Of a stretch of 64,000 nucleotides of DNA, positions 1 through 53,571 are shown piece by piece; position 1 is the first letter of the stretch, and every line of letters begins with the position of its first letter. The position numbers were made by a program, and so were the translations under genes. Location: positions 266,657,114 to 266,721,113 of the forward strand of contig OY856188.1 in NCBI GenBank assembly GCA_963693315.1, written 5' to 3'. The DNA is from Diogma glabrata. Taxonomy: Eukaryota; Arthropoda; Insecta; Diptera; Cylindrotomidae. The notes under the pieces are model-generated. The model did not search any database. It saw nothing but the letters and a program-made list of their open reading frames with translations, and was not told where the DNA came from.

Positions 1-22
1 ATGTTTCGTTCTTTGGTTTTAG

Positions 23-42611
<42,589 letters not shown>

Positions 42612-44550
42612 GTAAGTGCAAATTCTATTTGTGTGTTATTATTTTTTAATTGTTATAATGGAAATAGATTTCTAAAAGTTATGATACTGAAGAGTGGAAG
42701 ATAGAGATGTAAAAATAATCACGAAAGAGAATCTCGAATGATTTAGTTTGATGAATTTTGACAGACGATCAAAACTGTTTTAGATAGAATTTCTTTTTAT
42801 TTTGTTAAAATTTTAATCTTGATTTATTTGTCTTAGTATTGCAATTTCTCTTCGGCATTGACATGTTTACTATTTACTTAAAGAAAAACAATCCTATTTG
42901 ATATCTGAGACGTATACTTGTTTATTTTATTGATTTAACTTTATGTATTCGAATCTTTCAAGAGTCTTTACAGAATTTTTTATGCTTGAAAATAATAATC
43001 CAGTAATATCTAGTGTGGCACTCGTGTACTTATTTCATGTAAATCTATTTGATTTGTGGATAATAAATTCAAATTGTAAACCATCCCTTAGCTTCATACT
43101 GAGGTAGCTTCTTTTGCATTTTATTTTTATAAAATGAATAGAATTCTTATTTCGGAATTTTATTTGAAAAATTACCAAACATACCTGTTTCTTAATGAAA
43201 ACAGTTTGTTTGAATACAGGAATAAACAAAAAATTTAATTAAATTGACAAAAAACAAAAGTACTTTTTGTCAAAAAGTATTTAATATTTAAATATTTTTT
43301 TTATGAAAATGCATCACAAAAGTAATAATTCTCGTAACAAAATCTCAAGAACTTTTATCGTACCATTTTGCCTTTGTTGTTTTCTATTAAAAATTTAAAA
43401 AATAAAATACCATTTGTATTTGGTTGTTCACAGAACAGTAAGGATGGTCTGTATAGAAATGTATGGATGAGAAATTCTTCAAACGACCCTAAACATTGTC
43501 GATTTTAACAATCAAACTCGAATTTTATATTATTTTTTGTGTTTATATTGACAAAAAAATATTTCGCTAAAATTATGGTTCTAGGTATTTTGAGATACAG
43601 AGTTATCTATCCAAAAATGTAACATTAGTGTGTGTCTGCTGTCGATATCTCAAAAACCACTTAATCGATTTAATTGAAAATTGGTCCCAATGACGAGGTT
43701 CAAAAATTGAATGATTAAGTTAGAAAATTTAGTTACAGAAAAGCTTTTCGTTTAAATTCGATATTAAAAACTCCGAAATGCATACTGTACAGTGTACACC
43801 TTGCATCCATATCAAGATGAATATTCCTTTTTTTCCATGTTGTAAGGAAATGTGTTCGGCCTAACGCCTAACTTTCTAGAAATTCATGAAATTCGTGATC
43901 TGGACTACCGATTCTGAAGCCAGCTATTTTAGATCGATTTTTTGTCATACTTGTAGTATAGATGTAATAAAAAATACGTGTTTTTTATAACAATTTTAAA
44001 GTGCTTCATTTGAAAACAGGGTGGTGCGAAAGATTTAGGCATTGCAAATGTAACGTAACTTTGAAATCAAATTGCAAGAGATCGGCTCACCCGATATCAA
44101 CTGTTTTATGTGCGTTGGTCCGCAGAAAAAGTTTAATGGTCCCCGAATTTTCTTATATTTTTTTTGAGTATTGATATATCCAGTGGATTTATTGTCCTTT
44201 GAAGGATATATATTATATCAATTCTGTCGACCGAACCGTCGACCCTAACAATGTATAGACTAGTGTTTTAATACAGTCGGCTATACATCGCTTAAATATT
44301 TAATACCAATTACAATTTTATTTTATTCGAGTGCAAATTTGCATTTGGCTTTGAAGGTATAATACTAAATACTCTAGGCTAGCTGGAGGGTGAATGTTTT
44401 TTCCTCTGATCACTTCTTGTTTCCTATTGTTTATCTGATTATAATTTCAGTCTTTTGTTTTGGTTTCTACCATAACAATTATCATTATCAGTTTCAGATT
44501 AAAAAAAATTTTTTTTTGTTAATTCCAGCTTGCGGTATTTATTGAAATAA
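42612..44550. other. sequence after last visible timeout exon, no feature seen
   Basis: Presumably the next timeout intron. AT-rich, no further timeout exon or repeat recognised. Two repeats of GTCGAC-containing sequence near 44228-44245 are too short to interpret. Confidence 0.45.
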
Positions 44551-44553
44551 ATA

Positions 44554-46850
44554 ATGGATTCATTTAAAATCCACTTTACAAATATTAGGGGTCTAAAGAT
44601 GAATCATAGAGCCATTGAAGCCCATGTAATTTTAAACAAACCAGCTGTTCTGGCACTGGGGGAAACGAGAATCTACAGTCTTAGCGACCCTTACACAAAC
44701 CAAATCAAAAGCTATACCCTACTAGATAGACTATTTCGTTAATCTGGATATCAGCACTGATCCGAGATTTAATTTTTTATGGGTTGAATTTTAAATTGAA
44801 CGCGGTTCCGAGGGGCAAAATGAGGAGCGAGCCATGTGTCATTTTGTACATTAAACTCCCCTGCTATGACTATTTCGGCTTTTGGCGACATACCTAAAAA
44901 ATTTTCAATGGAGTTTGACGGAGGGCTCCTATAAATATAACACAGAAAGAGGGTGAATCCGCCGAACTGTTTGCAGATCTTAACCCACACTCACTCAGCT
45001 AGTCGATAAACCAACTCGCATTCTTGACATTAGCAGTCACACTCCTCATCTTTTAGATCTATTTCTTTCTACTCACCCCGATAAATACAGAATAATGGTC
45101 GATTCACCTATTGGTTCATCTGATCACTGCCTGGTTAGGGTAGAATTCAAAACAAATCCTTCTGCAATAGACAGTACTCCACCACCACGAACTTTATGGC
45201 ATTATAGGAATGCGAACTGGGGTGCTATGAACAACTTTTTTACCCATCTCAACTAGACTAGATTATTTGCTGATAAAAACGTAAATACAATTGGGTTGCG
45301 TATAACATCAACCATTCGATCAGCTATGGAACGCTTCATTCCAACATCCATTCAGAAACCGAAGTCCACAAACAACTCATGGTTTAATGAAGCATACCGA
45401 TCAGCAATTGACTCCAAACATAGCTCACGTGCAATTCCAACAAACCTCTACTGTCAATAATCGTGAACTTCTGATAGCTGCCCGTAGAAGTGCCAAAAAT
45501 GCCATAAACAATGCCAAACGATTAGACGACCTGAAAACCCGTGACAAAATTAGACAAATCCTGAACGGTAATAAGAACCCCAAATCTTTCTGGTCATATG
45601 CTGGCTTGGTCCAAAGAAATTATATGTGTAAAAAAACATCACAAGTTCTTCCTCTCAAATCACGCAATATAATTCACTCCACATTTCGAAGAGGCAGATC
45701 TACTAGTGGTTTAATGGTGTATTTGACTGACTTATGGAACCATAATATTGTTAATAAAGGTTAAACGCAAATAGTCGCTTTAGATTTTTCTAAAGCCTTT
45801 GATCGTGTTTGGCATAAGTCACTGTGTGTTAAACTAACGGCAATGGGCATTGAAAGCTCCCTAGTCTCCTGGATTAAGAGCTTTCTGTAGAACCGCATAA
45901 TACAGGTGGTTGTCTATTCTTGACGCTGGTGTTCCTCAAGGATTCGTTCTTTCCCCCACTATTCTTGATTTTCATAAACGATCTTTTGCTATCCACTCTT
46001 AATCCAGTCCATTGGTACGCGGATGATAGTACCTTATCCTCTGGGTAAAATTTCTGCAGCCGTGCCCCCATCAATTCAATCACAGTTGCGTCAAAACGAG
46101 ATGAAATGATGTCTTTGTCACAGGACATCAATATCATTCTTAAATTGGGGAAAGCTAACCGGGTCGAATTTAATACATCTAAATTTTAAGCTTGTCTTTA
46201 CACACATAAACGCAACAGACGGGACTTTTCACCCTGCGTTGATGATTCCCCAATTAACAATTCTCTATCGACTCACATGCTCGGTCTAGAAGTAGATTTC
46301 AAACTTTCTTGAGAAGACCATACTTACTCAACAGCTAAAAACGCAGATAAATGTTTAGGTTATCTAAGAAAAAGTAAATTCTACTTTACTCCTTCTGAAT
46401 TACTGATTATATATAAAGCTTTTATAAGACCCCATATGGAATATAATTTCCATCAATGGGCAGGGGAAGCAAAAACTTATTTAGTCGCATTAGATAGAAT
46501 CCAAAACGGCATGCAAGTTAATTGATGACGCCAATATAACAAACTCTCTGGATTCTCTCGATCATAGACGCAATATAGGAACTCTCTGTATTTTATAAAT
46601 ACTATTATCAATTATGGTAAGTGTTCAGCTGAGATAAAAGCGGTAATGCCTCTACGACGTCAGTTTTCGCGCATAACTCGTCTAGCAACAAACTCCCATG
46701 AGCACTCGCTTGAACCATTCTTTGGCCGAACAATATATCTCGTCTTTTTTCCCACGAACGACCGCTTTATGGAGCTCTCTAGAATCCGCTGTTTTTCTGC
46801 CTAGTTACAAAGTTTACAAATTTTGCAAATATGCGAGACAATAAAATTTC
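44554..46850 (+). pseudogene. jockey/CR1-type LINE (family J-C), decayed, with an inverted segment
   Basis: The endonuclease starts at 44554 (F-K-I-H-F-T-N-I-R-G-L-K, A-L-G-E-T-R-I). The central endonuclease lies on the opposite strand (44769-44990). From about 45005 the + strand resumes with L-D-L-F-L-S-T and G-S-S-D-H-C-L-V-R-V. The linker frame 45387-45764 has A-R-R-S-A-K-N-A-I-N-N-A-K and F-W-S-Y. RT motifs follow: V-A-L-D-F-S-K-A-F-D-R-V-W-H (about 45773) and W-Y-A-D-D-S-T-L (catalytic box 46016-46027). The C-terminus has L-I-I-Y-K-A-F-I-R-P-H-M-E-Y. The YADD is kept but the copy has many stops. Confidence 0.88.
44769..44990 (-). pseudogene. inverted middle endonuclease segment of LINE J-C
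   Basis: The - strand frame reads L-C-Y-I-Y-R-S-P-P-S-N and I-V-I-A-G-E-F-N-V-Q-N-D-T-W-L, the V-x-Y-R-P-P and G-D-F-N-x-H blocks of jockey endonucleases (Asp replaced by Glu). In domain order it belongs between 44742 and 45005 but is reversed with respect to both flanks. Confidence 0.82.
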
Positions 46851-48073
46851 ATTAAACACGAACCCAATACAACGTTTTATTCTTCCCACAGAGTAAAATG
46901 TATTAATTTAAATTAAATTATTTTAAAATTTATTAGTAAAACAAGTTAAACGAAAATAAAAAATGAATTTTGTTTTATGTTTTTGTACCATTAATTCCAA
47001 ACAATTAAATAAATTTTATTCAGTTTTGATATTTATTTAATTGTTTGGTATTTTGAAAATGAAATGACCTGCAATGAAAGACATTAAAGTTTTAACTACT
47101 AAAATTAAATAGAATCTAGAAACCAAAAAACAATCATGGAAAAAATAATTTTTTTCACAATGAAAAGCTTTGCGTTTTTCAATATTCGAGTTAGGGGCAT
47201 AAAAAATACTAATTGTTTTTACAATGGAAATTTAACTCAATTTAATCATAGTAGTCTTTGCCTTTTGCAATATTCGAGAGAGGGGCATGCGCATTGATTT
47301 GAATTTATTGTTTTTCGTATGTATAATCAGAGCGAAAATGTTTTTGTATTTTTATAAAATCAAATTATTAATAAAATACAATCAAAAAAATTTATTACTG
47401 AGTTCAATACAATCAAATATATTGTCTTAATGTATTCTGCAACATTTGCGCAACAGACTAAAATTAACAGCTGTTGATTTTAATCTATTAAGACTAATAA
47501 CGCACACAATTATGGTAAAAAATAAACCTATATTTAAATGCCGGCAACAATTTATTTGATTGTATTGAACTCTGAAATAATTCTTTGAATTGTATTTTAT
47601 AAATAATTTGATTTGATTTTATAAAGAAATCAAAATAATATTTTCGCTCTGATTATACAAAAAACAATAAATTCAAATTAATGCGCATGTCCCTCTCTCG
47701 AATATTGCAAAAGGCAAAGACTACTATGATTAAATTGAATTAAATTTCCATTGCAAAAACAATTAGTATTTTTTATTATTGCTTTTTTGGTTTCTCAATT
47801 CTCATTAGCTTTAGTAGTTAGAACTTTGATGTCTTTCATTTTAGGTCACTTCATTTTCAAAATATCAAACAATTAAATAGGCATCGAAATTGAACGAAAT
47901 TTATTTAATTGTTCGCAATTAATGGTACAATAAAATAAAATAAAATTAATTGTTTTTTTTCGTTTTACTTGTTTTAGCAATGAATTTAAAAAATAATTTA
48001 ATTTAAATTAATACATGTTACTCTGTCGGAAGGATAAAACGTTGTACTGGGTTCGTGTTTAATGAATTTTATC
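46841..48073. repeat. long inverted repeat (arms over 500 bp)
   Basis: Left arm 46841-47425 pairs with right arm 47547-48073. Shared blocks include ATTAAACACGAACCCA / TGGGTTCGTGTTTAAT at the outside, TTAATTGTTTGGTATTTTGA, GCAAAGACTACTATGATTAA, GAGAGAGGGACATGCGCAT and TATAATCAGAGCGAAAAT, and GAGTTCAATACAATCAAATA next to the loop. The loop is about 120 bp and has its own palindrome around AACAGCTGTT. Weaker pairing continues outwards to about 46812 and 48091, the left side overlapping the C-terminal coding end of LINE J-C. Confidence 0.88.
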
Positions 48074-48850
48074 CTTTCGCAAACGTAAACTCTGGCTCGA
48101 GTAATAAAATATATCATTAAACAATTTACACAATAAATTACTATTATGTACTTCGAATTAGGAGTAAGAACGATTTCTTATTTTTGAAATAACAGAGTAA
48201 ATTAGTGAGATAAGAAGAGTTTAAAACTCTGTTTGTTACACATCAAAATTCGTTCTTTTCTTTTATTGGTTTCTTGAAACATTATTTCGTTCACCCCTGA
48301 TTAAATTACATTTAGTATGTGTGAGCAAAATATAACCTGTACTTTCATCCATCTAACATGAAATATTTCGCAAGGTCCGCAAAAGAATTTTAAAATATTT
48401 ATTGGTCCGTAGCACGAAATCGGTTGAAAAACGCTGTCCTAAAACATACTAAAATTTAAAGAGGGTGTTTTTTTGTTCTACAGATATTAATTTTAGAAGC
48501 GTTTTTAGTTTTTTAAAATGTGGATCTCTGAGTTTCAAAAGTTTCAAAAGTAAAAATAAAATTTTTTATCTGAGATTTTAGCACGTCTTTAAAGATTAGT
48601 ATCTTTAGAAAAAATTCAAACTCATTCTTTAAATGTTGTCATGTTTTAGGGTGAGGTTGGCGTTTCCATATTGTGAAAAAAACTTAGAAAATGGTTGACC
48701 TATCCTATGGCATCAGGGCCATATTTAAAAATTTTATTTCTTAATATTTTTAATAGTGTAAGCAAAATTTTTGCTGTGTATTTATTTTTTCATTATATAA
48801 AACATATCGATATCAGGTGAATCGTTCTCTTGCAATTTGATTTCAAAGTC
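48074..48850. other. no feature seen
   Basis: AT-rich sequence right of the long inverted repeat; no gene or repeat recognised. Confidence 0.4.
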
Positions 48851-48871
48851 TCCGTTCTATCTCATTTCTTA

Positions 48872-48932
48872 AAGTGCTAGCTTTGTAACTCAAGATTCCC
48901 CGGTTCGATTTCCGGTGGAGGCCACTTTACCC
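48872..48932 (+). other. tRNA-like half (possible SINE or tRNA-Thr pseudogene)
   Basis: AAAGTGCTAGCTTTGTAACTC, an anticodon-arm-like segment with TGT in the loop position, is followed by CCCCGGTTCGATTTCCGGTG, a T-arm with pol III box B (GGTTCGATTTC), and then GAGGCCA. No convincing D-arm or acceptor 5' strand is present, so this is not a working tRNA gene. Confidence 0.35.
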
Positions 48933-49179
48933 ATACATTATTTAGAATGTGTATTTTCAAACCCCGTTAATTAATTAATTAGTAATGTATAGTAAAAGAA
49001 AACGATTAACATTGTATGTATCTGAGGGTATTCAAAGCTATTGAGACAAGTGGTTAGAATTCAATCCCAAACATGTTGATTCGTTTGACGAAAAATAGTC
49101 ATCCTTAAGTAAACAAAATTGAAACCCGAATAGTCTTAATTGTCGTATCTGCAATGACATATTTCTAAACTAACGCTTG

Positions 49180-50010
49180 AGCAAAATGGCATTTACGATC
49201 ATACAATGCAAACTGTCAATAAATTTGGAAATGTTGTTAGACAAACTTTCTTCTAGGATGTGAGATTTTTGACAAACATTGCATCGATCGAAACGATCGA
49301 TAAATGCTTGTCTGAAATAATGAACTTTGTGACAAAACGTAAAGACATTTAAATTAACTACAAATATGCACTTCCAACTGCAAAACGATCTATTAGATGA
49401 GATATTCTTAGAATAATTGCTGGAAATTGGGAATCGAGAGATATCGGTTGAGCTAACATCAGGATGAATTGCTTTGCTTCTTAATTCCTGCAATTTAATG
49501 ACGTCAAAAGAAGAATTGATTGAAAAAGTATTGCCCAATCTCCAAACCAATTATAAGAATCACGAGTGAAGGAGCTATTCTTGTGGCCAAAAATAAAGAC
49601 GTCTACGAACTTAACAATATTATCTCGCCTAACAGTCAAAGCAGGGTCACCAACAGTTTTCGTCGGTTTATTATCAAACAGAAGTTTTGAATGCACTCGA
49701 TATGGGAAAAATGCCACGGCACGTACTGCAATTTAAAATTGGAATGGCAATTATCGTGTTGCGAAATATCAAATAAAAATTAATGAGCAGCGTTGAAGAA
49801 GTTAGATCAATAAATCTTAGGGCCAACCATTAGAGTTGTGTGGTTTAAATCTAGACACAGATCGCGTCTCTTATCGACAATTACATGTTGCGTGTTTTTG
49901 AGTTGGAAATTAGACAATCTCTCTCCATACAACGGGGCAGCAAAAATATTGCTTTCCCATCCATACCTGATCCACTGCAACCCAAGTTCGATACAGCTTG
50001 TAAAATATAG
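49180..50010 (+). pseudogene. Helitron Pif1-like helicase C-terminal fragment
   Basis: + strand segments in shifting frames, in the order known for arthropod Helitron helicases: L-T-T-N-M-H-F-Q-L-Q-N-D, S-V-E-L-T-S-G, N-L-M-T-S-K-E-E-L-I-E-K-V, G-A-I-L-V-A-K-N-K-D-V-Y-E-L-N-N, then L-N-A-L-D-M-G-K-M-P-R-H-V-L-Q-F-K-I-G and I-I-V-L-R-N-I, and finally C-G-L-N-L-D-T-D-R-V-S-Y-R-Q-L-H-V-A-C-F (the helicase motif VI region). Several frameshifts and stops. The Rep part and element ends are not seen. Confidence 0.88.
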
Positions 50011-50177
50011 GACACGAAACCTTTCAAACCAAATTTTGAACCATTTTTAAATTTTTTAGTTTTTGATTTATCGAAAATTTTCGTTATGCTCCGGCCGAAT
50101 AAGTGAGATGTTATAAGAAGTCTTTATTTTGTTATATTTAATGATTTTCTCGTTAAAAATTCAATTCTCTAATTTAT

Positions 50178-50195
50178 TTCCGGCTCGAAGGACCA
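50178..50195 (-). promoter_or_regulatory. primer-binding site complementary to tRNA-Tyr 3' end
   Basis: In minus sense TGGTCCTTCGAGCCGGAA, an 18-base complement of the insect tRNA-Tyr 3' end including CCA. It sits two bases from the LTR end at 50198. Confidence 0.8.
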
Positions 50196-50197
50196 GA

Positions 50198-50831
50198 TGT
50201 TGAACCAACAGACAACGAATTCGCTTCAAATGCAAATTCCTTTAATTTGATTTAATTTGCATTATTTTATACAACTATTTCTATTCTCATAATATTTATA
50301 TGAGTTTTTAATATGCTTATAAATCATGTGAAATAAATAATAATTTTATTATAAAATAATTATATTATATTCTCTCTGATTTTCGCTTGGACAACAAGCA
50401 GTTAATTACAAATAAAATAAATCTTAAACATAAACAAATATTTTATTCAACTATTATGAACAACAATAAAAGTATAAGAGTGAATTAAACATAGTGAATT
50501 AAACAAAAAGCTTGTGGAAAATCAGTTTTGCTGAACATTGAGACTTCAAGACTCATACAAATGTCAATCAAGAAGTTTATTAAGTTTAACCAACAAAATG
50601 TTAAGTAAGCATTATTACCACTATTGACAACATAATTAACCTTAATTAATTAGTATTTGTACCACAGAAGATCATCAAACTGGACTGTAATAACAACAGA
50701 ACCTGTTCTACTTTTAGTGCCACTCATCATAGTCTACTGCTTTTAAAACCAAAAAATTAATATCAATACAACTTATACGCAGAATTATTCGTCGGTGCTT
50801 TTAGAAACAGCTTTAATCAAAGTTTAAAACA
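50198..50831 (-). mobile_element. probable LTR of a tRNA-Tyr-primed retrotransposon
   Basis: Bounded by TGTTGAACC at 50198 and TTTAAAACA ending at 50831, giving the usual TG...CA ends with 4-bp inverted termini (TGTT...AACA). The adjacent primer-binding site puts the element in minus sense with its body towards lower coordinates. The body is missing: a short AT-rich stretch and then Helitron sequence follow. The LTR start cuts into the RING-Gag frame. The upper boundary is inferred from that break and from the termini. Confidence 0.6.
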
Positions 50832-51770
50832 TACTTGGTAGGTTTGAATTCCTCCTAGCGTCCGTCTGTCTGTCTCTGAATTCTATACTTAGAGCATGAC
50901 AAATGTCATTCCATATAAGCTGACGATTTTGACGGTAATACCGCCAGAACCATTCAGCAGCTCTATCAGTTAAAAGCAGATACAGACAATCGAAAAATCA
51001 TTTTGAAAACACATCTCGGTCAACCTCTCTACTCTAAAAATGAATGCTTTCACATCCAGGCAATCAGGTCTGCCGGAAAATGTCAAATTCCAATTACGGA
51101 TTGTAGTAGAGTATTGATCAAGATGTGGACGAGTTCGAGCAGAACTAGGATGAGATCCAGACAACAGAGGTTGTGCCGGAGGAAGATTGCGGAGTACCAA
51201 ATCGTCTCTCATGGAATGTGCAGACGAAGCCTGTTGCCGCAACGGAGAGAAATGGGACTCAACATTTGGTGCTTCATGACTGGAAGAAGGGTTAAGTCCC
51301 AAAGAATTACTGATTCTTTCCATTTCGCGATCCAAATGCTCTTACATGATTTTATGTGTCTGCTGCAACAAGGCTGCGGCTCTTGTTGGATCGAGACTCC
51401 TCCGAGCCACTTCAAACTGAGCTTCGTTCGCGTGTTGAGAAGTTGAAATTACGATAGGTACCCGTGTAGAAGAGTGTTGCGGATCAACGCTGGACTGTTG
51501 ACGCTGCATTTTTGCGGCGAGAGCTCGAGTTATGGCTCTTTGTGGTGGTGGAGGTACGATCGAGAAATTACTTGGAACCGCGGATCTAGGCAATCGCTGG
51601 AGATCTGCTCTCGTACATGCGGCTCTACATAGTGGACATGTATTATTTTGCAACAACCAATCCAGAACGCACATGTCGTGGAAAAGATGGTTACACCGTG
51701 TTAAAACCTTCGCATCCGCTGGCACAACGTCTCCTTGACACACCGTACAAGTATTTGACATTCCATACAA
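50832..51770 (-). pseudogene. retrotransposon Gag with N-terminal RING-H2 finger
   Basis: The ORF starts at 51770 and its first 50 residues form a RING-H2 finger: C8-x2-C11-x14-C26-x-H28-x2-H31-x2-C34-x10-C45-x2-C48, with the conserved Trp (38) after the sixth ligand. An Arg/Pro/Gln linker follows. An in-frame TAA at 51342 interrupts it, and the same frame continues from 51341 to about 51000 with W-N-L-T-F-S-G-R, F-I-F-R-V-E-R-L. A frameshift then leads to a capsid-like core (L-L-L-T-D-R-A-A-E-W-F-W, W-N-D-I-C-H-A-L) ending at the LTR at 50831. Gag cores of Ty3/gypsy type show the same F-S-G...F-L-x-R-V-E and A-x-x-W-F pattern. RING fingers usually mediate E3 ubiquitin ligation; that role here is inference. 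Confidence 0.8.
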
Positions 51771-53549
51771 ATTGAGTGGACTTTATGGATGCATGACAGA
51801 CAATTAGATAACGACAAATTTAGTTTAGAGATGAAATAAGTAAACTAAAACTATTGTAGAAGATGGAGTTATAAAAGGTTCCAGATTTAATTGACGCCGG
51901 ACAAATCGGGAAATTCCAGTACAAAAGATATCCATAGAGTGCGGTATTATAGTTATAAATAATAATAGGCAAAACGGAGAGTGGTTTTATGCCACCGGTC
52001 GGGCAAAACTTAGAGAGAATCAACAAAATTGACTGCACAGACTTAATTACTATATAATAATAATAAGAAGTAAGCAAGAATCAAGAAGGATTAAACCGGA
52101 TAATGCGAGCTACCCAGAAAGCAACTCCAATAATCAATTCTAAAGTAAAGCGAAAAGAATTTGTTTACTTTATAAATTATTAGTGTGGCTTACGGTTGGT
52201 GATCCCAGCGTGTGCTTGTTTAAGCTAAAAATTAGAAATTTATATAACAAAAATAAGCTCTAATACAACAGAAGCTTACATATTATCTAATTTCACAAGT
52301 ACACCGTGGAATTTTAATCCCTCTTAAACTCCTTATTTTTTTTTTTGGTTTGTTGTTCCTATTATTTACTCTTCCTTGATTATTGAGTTTTCCTTTTTGT
52401 TCCTTTTCCTTTGTTTTCTTATTCTTTTTGTAACGAATTAGTTTACTTTATTCCCGTTTTTGTTTTTCCAAGTTAATTCTTTTTATAATGGTATAATTGT
52501 TACCTAAAATTTTGGAGAAAAAATGGTAATTAGTTTCCAATTTTATCAGTAGTTTTAAACGAGAGAAGAAGTGGGATCTATCCCACCATGGGGGAAAAGA
52601 GTGAGGGGTGACGGTCGCCGCTTCTTTCTAAAATTTGGATTTTGTTTTGAGTTTTTGGGGATAACAAGAAAGATAAAATAGGGTTTAAGGTTAAAGGATG
52701 GGAAAAGGCAAGGGGAAGGGAATAAGATGGGATGGATAATGATAGGAGTAGGTAGAGGGGAAAGGAATAAGGTGGTGTATGTGCTGGTAGTATATAACCC
52801 GGATGACAAGAGACGATAGCATGGTCAGAGGATAAATCCTCTGAACCACCATTCTATTGTGGCCACTTCCCACCCAACCACCAACAGATGACCCAGTTGC
52901 CCATCAGCATGAAGGCTGAGCGTAATCTTCCCTCGACAGCTGATCAGACTGTCTTGGAAGAACTTCCTCAGTATCATCTGATGGGAACCAACCCATCTAG
53001 TCCACAGGAAGCTAACAATCCAAAGAGGGGGTTCTAACGTTATGGAAATGTTAGCCCGAGTAAGATTCCTGAAGACACCGTGGACCCGAAGCCTGACCTA
53101 ATGACCAGGCTCGAATGAGAATTTGCGTCAATACCAATTCTCACCAATCTAGGCCTGGCACCGGGATCACCCGCGGCCTTCACGATATCCTCAGGAATCC
53201 TACCCGTTACTAGGGTCCGTGGGTTTGTAAAGCCCACTGAGAATAATTCCAGGGAATTATTTTCACCCTTGCGTTATATATAAAAAAAAAACAAAAGGAG
53301 AGTTTGCTGGAGGCGTGGGGACGCAAAGCCCCATCAAAGACAATCTGAGGGATTTCAGATCATCTTCGCTCCTGCGCATTTGAAGCTATGGGTAGCTTCC
53401 CCGCCGCCAGAGTCTTTAACTATTGCAGGGTGAATAAAGAAAAAAAAATCAATTTCTGAAGAAAAATTAAAAAAAAATGTTTCTAAGTTTTTTTGCACGA
53501 TGGAGGGACTCCTCCAGGGAACCACATTGCTGTGATAGCCCTTAGAGGA
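51771..53549 (-). other. long leader between tRNA-Lys primer site and RING-Gag
   Basis: About 1.8 kb in minus sense between the primer-binding site and the Gag start. The part 52550-53550 is visibly more GC-rich than its surroundings, with no long open frame (the longest is 65-84 codons). It contains short hairpins such as GGAGGGACTCCTCC (53503-53516). It fits a 5' untranslated leader of the element, or a separate insertion within it. Confidence 0.5.
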
Positions 53550-53567
53550 GCCCCACGTTGGGCGCCA
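53550..53567 (-). promoter_or_regulatory. primer-binding site complementary to tRNA-Lys 3' end
   Basis: In minus sense TGGCGCCCAACGTGGGGC, the exact complement of the 3' 18 bases of tRNA-Lys(CTT) including CCA; this tRNA is the primer of several retroviruses and LTR elements. It lies four bases from the LTR end TGTA at 53572. Confidence 0.88.
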
Positions 53568-53571
53568 AATT

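Noticed and set aside
48872..48932. Functional tRNA-Thr gene
   Set aside because: Only the T-arm and a vague anticodon arm are present; no acceptor stem or D-arm.
51342..51770. RING-finger protein as an independent host gene
   Set aside because: The frame continues past the stop into Gag-like sequence and lies among LTR-element parts; no introns or host-gene neighbours.
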